Shown here: piece after piece, positions 59,083 to 64,000 of the stretch
Numbering within the stretch: the first letter of the stretch is position 1
Layout of the letters: the number at the start of each line of letters is the position of its first letter
From: Spirosoma fluviale
GTDB taxonomy: Bacteria; Bacteroidota; Bacteroidia; Cytophagales; Spirosomataceae
Assembly: GCA_945866095.1 (NCBI GenBank)
Contig: CAMBGA010000001.1
Span: 1 to 64,000 of the forward strand
Length of the DNA stretch: 64,000 nucleotides
Direction: 5' to 3'
Position numbers and translations under genes: made by a program
Notes under the pieces: generated by a model
The model's database searches: none
What the model was told of the DNA's origin: nothing
The model's input: only the letters and a program-made list of their open reading frames with translations

Positions 59083-59952
59083 TTAACTTACGATAAATTC
59101 TTTTGAATATTGTAAGGGTGTTTTTCCGGTGATCTTCTTGAATGCATTATTGAAATTTGGAAAATTATTGAATCCGGCCTCATAGCACACTTGGGTTACT
59201 TGGTATTGATTTTCCTTGATTAATTTACAGGCGTACTCAACGCGTATTTCATTCAAGAAATGGGAAAAGTGCTTTCGTGTTCTATTCTTAAAATACCGAC
59301 AAAATGAATTAGGACTTAAGTTGGCCACCTCGGCAATTTCCTCGATCGTAATTTTGCGTTTAAAATGTTTAGCAGAAAAATTATAGATCGAATTTAATCG
59401 AGCGGTTTCTTTATCGCTCGGATTATGTTCTAAAATCCGGGTCGCTAACATGTCTATTTCCGGACTTTGAGAAAGGGGGTCTAATAATTTAAGCAGTTCA
59501 AGAATGAGATTGCTTTTGGTGTCGTCCAGCATATGAAGCATTTGCTTGACAACAGCGGCTTTGGTTTTGCCTGTAATTCTTAGGCCAAGTTTTGATTTTT
59601 CAAGCAGTTGCTTGACGTATCTATTTTCAACGAGGTCAAAAAAATCAGGGCCAAAAATAGCTGGATCAAAATGGATCACGACTGCTGACACTCCCAATTC
59701 GGGATTATTCTGGAAATAAATGTTGTCACTTCTCAAATAGTGTGGGCAATTTGACCCGATTAAAAGCAGGTCGCCATCTTGAAAACGTTGGATACTGTCC
59801 CCCACAAACTGAGTTCCTATTCCTTTATCAATTAATAATAGTTCTATTTCTGGATGGTAATGATACTGATTATAAAAATAACTAACGTTGTCTCGTCGAA
59901 TGCTAAAGGAGCGAAGTGACTGAGGAGAAACTTTTAATAGGTGAGCCTTCAT
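59083..59952 (-). CDS. AraC family transcriptional regulator (cupin + HTH)
   Basis: YHYHPEIELLLIDKGIGTQFVGDSIQRFQDGDLLLIGSNCPHYLRSD; IEEIAEVANLSPNSFCRYFKNRTRKHFSHFLNEIRVEYACKLI. Confidence 0.94.
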   Translation of the reverse strand: MKAHLLKVSPQSLRSFSIRRDNVSYFYNQYHYHPEIELLLIDKGIGTQFVGDSIQRFQDGDLLLIGSNCPHYLRSDNIYFQNNPELGVSAVVIHFDPAIFGPDFFDLVENRYVKQLLEKSKLGLRITGKTKAAVVKQMLHMLDDTKSNLILELLKLLDPLSQSPEIDMLATRILEHNPSDKETARLNSIYNFSAKHFKRKITIEEIAEVANLSPNSFCRYFKNRTRKHFSHFLNEIRVEYACKLIKENQYQVTQVCYEAGFNNFPNFNNAFKKITGKTPLQYSKEFIVS

Positions 59953-60174
59953 AAATTTAAGTTTGTCACGGATTTTGACATTTCTCTTTTGCCCAATTTA
60001 ATATTTATGCCAAAATAATTTATTTAGTTGAATTTTCCATTTAATTATAGCATTAAATAAATCCATTTTTTTGTAAGAATTTTATTATTTCCATTGCCGA
60101 TTAATTATCAGTGTTTAAACCATGGCTTTTAATAGGTACGAGTAAGCCTTATTAATTAGATTTTTTATTAAATT

Positions 60175-60209
60175 AACCACAGGTATTTTTGCCTGTGGTT
60201 TTTTTTTCT
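60175..60209 (+). terminator. Strong terminator/attenuator hairpin immediately upstream of the ceramidase gene
   Basis: AACCACAGG-TATTTTTG-CCTGTGGTT followed by T8. Confidence 0.88.
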
Positions 60210-60214
60210 TTTAA

Positions 60215-61510
60215 ATGTTTCAAATTATGATGCATCGCTTTATTTGTCTTTGCTTATTCGTGATGGCTAGCTTGTCGGTTCAAGCGCAAAATATACGTGT
60301 AGGTGCCGCCGTTCGGGTCATTACCCCGGACCCCCTTTTGCCCGTGTCGGGTGGTATCGGGGTGCCACATCCTGTCAAAGAAAAGCGTGGAGATTTGTTT
60401 GCCCGAGCGATGGTTTTTGAACAAGGAGGTACTCGATTTGCGATCGTCAATGTCGATAATTTAGGTTGGACTTCCATCTTAGGCAACCGCTCCCGTGCAC
60501 TCATTAAGGGCATCGCTCCTGAAAATATCTTGATTGGCGCCACTCATACGCACAGCGCTCCTGATGCCTATGGTTTTCCAGATATGTCGGGGAAATCTTA
60601 TGCCGATCTAAAATATTTGGATTGGTGTGTGAAGCAAATTGCCGATGCGGTGAATGAGGCATTAGCTAATCTCCAACCGGCGTTTTTAAAAGTCGCCATG
60701 GACGATGCGAAAGGTAAAATTGCCTACAACTATTATGCCCCAGCACTTTATGATCCTCGTTGCGGTGTCATTCAAGCGATCGCAACTTCAGGTCCACGCA
60801 CAGGAAAACCAATCGCGACTTTAGTAAATTATGCCGTTCATCCAGAGGTCTTAGGAAATAGTCGGGGAATTTTAAGTCCCGACATGATTGGACCCTTGTA
60901 CCAAAAAATTGAATCTACCATAGGCGGTGTGGCCTTATTTATGAATGGCGCCCAAGGAGGTATGGTTACCGCAGATACCCGATTGGAATATGGAAAGGAA
61001 GGCCAAGGGCAGAAAGAAGCCAACACCTGGGAAGAATGCATTCGAATCGGAGAGCTTTTAGCAAACGAAGCGATGCGCATTGTAGCGGCTGCTCCTGTAC
61101 TCGTTAACCCAGCACTCTATTGTACCTCTAGAAAATTAGAATTCCCCATCGATTCTGAAATCATGCGGTATATTTTGAAAAAATCTCCTTTAAAATATGA
61201 GGGAGGAAAAGAAAATTATGTGACGACTCAGCTCAATCTTTTGAATATTGGGCCCGCACAAATCTTAACCGTTCCTGGCGAGGCATTACCTAATGTGGGA
61301 TATTATGTGAAAAGAAATATGAATACCAAAATGCCATTTCTATTTGGGTTGACCAATGACGCCTTTGGGTATATGTTGGCCAAAGTAGATTTCAATTCCT
61401 TCAAACGATATGAATATGTTTCGCAGACTTCCCTCGGTGAAATGACTGCTGAAATTTATATGGAACAGGCTCTAAAATTAGTGAAGGAAAGTCCCAAACC
61501 ACAGAATTAA
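60215..61510 (+). CDS. Neutral/alkaline non-lysosomal ceramidase N-terminal-domain protein
   Basis: VGAAVRVITPDPLLPVSGGIGVPHPVKEKRGDLFARAMVFEQGGTRFAIVNVD; LIGATHTHSAPDAYGF; NYAVHPEVLG. Confidence 0.9.
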   Translation: MFQIMMHRFICLCLFVMASLSVQAQNIRVGAAVRVITPDPLLPVSGGIGVPHPVKEKRGDLFARAMVFEQGGTRFAIVNVDNLGWTSILGNRSRALIKGIAPENILIGATHTHSAPDAYGFPDMSGKSYADLKYLDWCVKQIADAVNEALANLQPAFLKVAMDDAKGKIAYNYYAPALYDPRCGVIQAIATSGPRTGKPIATLVNYAVHPEVLGNSRGILSPDMIGPLYQKIESTIGGVALFMNGAQGGMVTADTRLEYGKEGQGQKEANTWEECIRIGELLANEAMRIVAAAPVLVNPALYCTSRKLEFPIDSEIMRYILKKSPLKYEGGKENYVTTQLNLLNIGPAQILTVPGEALPNVGYYVKRNMNTKMPFLFGLTNDAFGYMLAKVDFNSFKRYEYVSQTSLGEMTAEIYMEQALKLVKESPKPQN

Positions 61511-61536
61511 AATAAATCTCCAAACCTATTTACATC

Positions 61537-62607
61537 ATGAATCATCGCTTTAATGTATTGGCCATTTTTTGCTTACTAAGTTTCCAAATATTCGCCCAAA
61601 CCGAGAAAACCTATGCCGAGAAATTAGGATTTCCAAAAGGGAAAAAGGTATTAATTTTCCACGTGGATGATTGTGGTATGTCTTATTCTTCGAATCAAGG
61701 CGCCTATAAATCGATGGAGCAGGGTGTAGCTACTTCTTGTAGCATCATGATGCCATGTCCTTGGGCTGCTAGCTTTATCCATTATTTACAGAAAAATAAT
61801 CCCAAAGCAGATGCTGGATTACACCTGACTTTAACTTCGGAATGGAAGGATTATCGCTGGCCTGCGCTGGCTGGGTTCCAACAAGTTCCCGGATTAAGCG
61901 ATGGAGATGGTTGCCTATACCATAGCGTGGAGCAGGTCATTAAAAATGCAAGCCCTGATGAAGTGGAAAGAGAAATTAGAGCGCAAGTAGAACGTGCCAA
62001 ACGTTTAGGTTGGGCCCCTTCACATCTAGACTCCCACATGGGAACCCTATTTGCGTACCCTCCGTTTTTGGAGCGCTACGTGAAAGTGGGCATTGAATTA
62101 GGTATCCCAGTGATGTTTCCAGGTGGCAATAATAAAATGATGATTGAGTCGATGAACTTGCCTCTGATCAAGAAAATGAAGGCAGAGGGAACTTGGAAAG
62201 AGGGCACAAAACTAGAAGCTAAACGCTATGGCCTAACGGACTTATTTGGCGAAGCTAGTAAAATGGGCGAGAGACTTTGGAATGCCGGACTTCCTGTGTT
62301 AGATGACCTACATACGTTTAGTGGTGATTGGAAGCCTGCAGGCAATCCTACGGCGGATGAATGGGGGAAATACAAGGCCCAACAATGGATTGAGACGATC
62401 AAAAATATGAATCCGGGAGTAGCCATGATGATTGTTCACAGCAGCGACATTACGGAAGAATTTAAATATGTATCTGGGTCTGGTGGTTCGCGTTTGGCCG
62501 ATATGAACTCGATGATGAACCCTGATTTAAGGGCTTATATTGAAAAAGAGGGAATCATTTTAACGACTTTCCGCGAGTTATTGGAACGACGTAAAAAAGT
62601 CAAATAA
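61537..62607 (+). CDS. ChbG/YdjC-like polysaccharide deacetylase, secreted
   Basis: KVLIFHVDDCGMSYSSNQGAYKSMEQGVATSCSIMMPCPWA; DAGLHLTLTSEWKDYRW; SHLDSHMGTLF. Confidence 0.9.
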   Translation: MNHRFNVLAIFCLLSFQIFAQTEKTYAEKLGFPKGKKVLIFHVDDCGMSYSSNQGAYKSMEQGVATSCSIMMPCPWAASFIHYLQKNNPKADAGLHLTLTSEWKDYRWPALAGFQQVPGLSDGDGCLYHSVEQVIKNASPDEVEREIRAQVERAKRLGWAPSHLDSHMGTLFAYPPFLERYVKVGIELGIPVMFPGGNNKMMIESMNLPLIKKMKAEGTWKEGTKLEAKRYGLTDLFGEASKMGERLWNAGLPVLDDLHTFSGDWKPAGNPTADEWGKYKAQQWIETIKNMNPGVAMMIVHSSDITEEFKYVSGSGGSRLADMNSMMNPDLRAYIEKEGIILTTFRELLERRKKVK

Positions 62608-62608
62608 G

Positions 62609-63790
62609 ATGCGAAGATTATTCGTTTTAATACTCGCCTTAGGATTACCTTTTTTAGCGTTCACACAAAAATCAGCTAGTCCTGTGGTGGAATCCATGCT
62701 TATTTTTCCTGGACAGGAAAAACATGTGCATGGAAGTAGCATGGTGGCTTTGCCGAATGGCGATCTTTTGTCGGTGTGGTTTTATGGCAACGGCGAACGA
62801 AATTCAGACGATGTGAAGTTGATGGGCGCCCGATTACCAAAAGGAGCAAAAGCCTGGAGCGAACCTTTTTTAATGGCCGATACGCCTAACCTACCTGATT
62901 GCAATCCCGTATTATTTTTAAACCAAAGCGGCAAATTGTTTTTAGTCTGGATCGCGGTGCAATCGAACCGTTGGGAACAATCAATTTTGCGCGTCAAAAC
63001 GACGACTAATTATACGAAACCCGGCGCTCCCATTTGGGAATGGCAAGACAATATCTTGCTAAAAATGGATGATCGGTTTGCCAAGGAAATTGCCACAAAA
63101 CTCAAGGCTTTACCCTCTCATGAGATTGGCTGGGCTGGTTACGCCCCCAAATACGACGAGATGATTAATGCGGCTGCGCTAGATCCCATGAAGCGAAATT
63201 TGGGTTGGATGACTCGAATCAAACCCTTGCTGATAGGTGAAAACCGAATGGTTTTACCCTTGTATTCAGACGGATTTAACTTGTCCATCATGGCCATTTC
63301 AGATGACCAAGGATCCACATGGCATCCTAGTTTACCTGTCGTCGGTCGCGGACCCATTCAGCCTGCTTTGATCCGTAAAAAAAATGGAAATATCATGGCG
63401 TTTATGCGGGATAGTGGGGATGATCCTCCTCGCGTGCATATCAGTGAATCGACGGATTTAGGAGAAACTTGGACCCCGACGATCAAATCCGAAATACCCA
63501 ATACGGCCAGTGTAGAATTGCTCGTTTTAAAAGATGGACGTTTGGCATTTTTAGGCAATGACATTGCAGACGGACGGTATCGGTTCCAATTATATCTTTC
63601 GGAGGATGAAGGGAAAATATGGAAATGGAAAATTCCCATTGAAAATGTAGAACCCGGAAAGGGCGGTTTTTCGTATCCCTCCTTAATTCAAACTCAAGAT
63701 GGGATGTTGCGCATGACGTATTCATCTCATGTGGGTACAGATCAAAAATCAATTAAATATGTGGTCGTTGACCCCTCAAAAATCAAATAA
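62609..63790 (+). CDS. Sialidase-like (BNR-repeat exo-alpha-sialidase) protein
   Basis: HGSSMVALPNGDLLSVWFYGNGERNSDDVKLMGARL; ISDDQGSTWHPS; STDLGETWTP; LSEDEGKIWKWK. Confidence 0.9.
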   Translation: MRRLFVLILALGLPFLAFTQKSASPVVESMLIFPGQEKHVHGSSMVALPNGDLLSVWFYGNGERNSDDVKLMGARLPKGAKAWSEPFLMADTPNLPDCNPVLFLNQSGKLFLVWIAVQSNRWEQSILRVKTTTNYTKPGAPIWEWQDNILLKMDDRFAKEIATKLKALPSHEIGWAGYAPKYDEMINAAALDPMKRNLGWMTRIKPLLIGENRMVLPLYSDGFNLSIMAISDDQGSTWHPSLPVVGRGPIQPALIRKKNGNIMAFMRDSGDDPPRVHISESTDLGETWTPTIKSEIPNTASVELLVLKDGRLAFLGNDIADGRYRFQLYLSEDEGKIWKWKIPIENVEPGKGGFSYPSLIQTQDGMLRMTYSSHVGTDQKSIKYVVVDPSKIK

Positions 63791-63791
63791 T

Positions 63792-64000
63792 ATGAAAAAA
63801 AGTATCGCGATATTTTTACTGTTTTTAAGTGTGGGTGTTTATGGGCAAAAAAAATCAACTCAGCCCGTGTATGTAGATAGACCCTACATGCAAGATTATA
63901 GTGTGAAATACTATGCAAAAGATAGTCAAGTTGCGTTGAAATCTGCCTACGCGGATCGCAACGGGGCGATTAAAATATTTAGTTCGGCGGGGTTGATGCT
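63792..64000 (+). CDS. Start of a secreted protein truncated at the right window edge
   Basis: MKKSIAIFLLFLSVGVYGQKKSTQPVYVDRPYMQDYSVKYYAKDSQVALKSAYADRNGAIKIFSSAGLM; open to the end. Confidence 0.75.
   Translation, partial: MKKSIAIFLLFLSVGVYGQKKSTQPVYVDRPYMQDYSVKYYAKDSQVALKSAYADRNGAIKIFSSAGLM

Overview
This 64 kb window looks like a Bacteroidota chromosome, probably Cytophagales (inferred from a T9SS type-B C-terminal domain, a PorP/SprF partner and TTTG-N19/20-TAnnTTTG promoters). It is rich in carbohydrate-processing genes. Recognisable blocks, left to right: (i) gene remnants and an M23 peptidase; (ii) a three-gene glycan operon (GT87-like, GT2, polysaccharide deacetylase); (iii) two coupled photolyase/cryptochrome-family genes; (iv) assorted enzymes, including a YdeI/DUF1801-like protein ending in a CDGSH motif; (v) a giant repeat-containing T9SS surface protein, frameshifted in this sequence, with its PorP/SprF partner; (vi) a sugar-oxidation region (DUF1080, an azurin-domain dehydrogenase, ThuA, a cytochrome-containing PQQ dehydrogenase, GMC oxidoreductase plus gluconate-DH subunit 3, TIM-barrel isomerases) surrounding an apparent D-glucarate catabolic operon; (vii) an overlapping three-lipoprotein operon (YHYH, YwqK/MORN, SCO1); (viii) a hydrolase block (GDSL, deacetylases, phosphatase, ceramidase, sialidase). 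The most notable unexplained signals are: a family of five 32-33 bp near-perfect palindromes between 26.5 and 44.3 kb, one with a compensated stem change; three ORFs split by single-nucleotide frameshifts, one at a perfectly phased T TTT TTA slippery heptamer; decayed gene fragments (SDR, GMC C-terminus, VOC-like); an orphan terminator directly in front of the ceramidase gene; and a long leader in front of the giant adhesin. No rRNA, tRNA, CRISPR array or intact mobile element was recognised.
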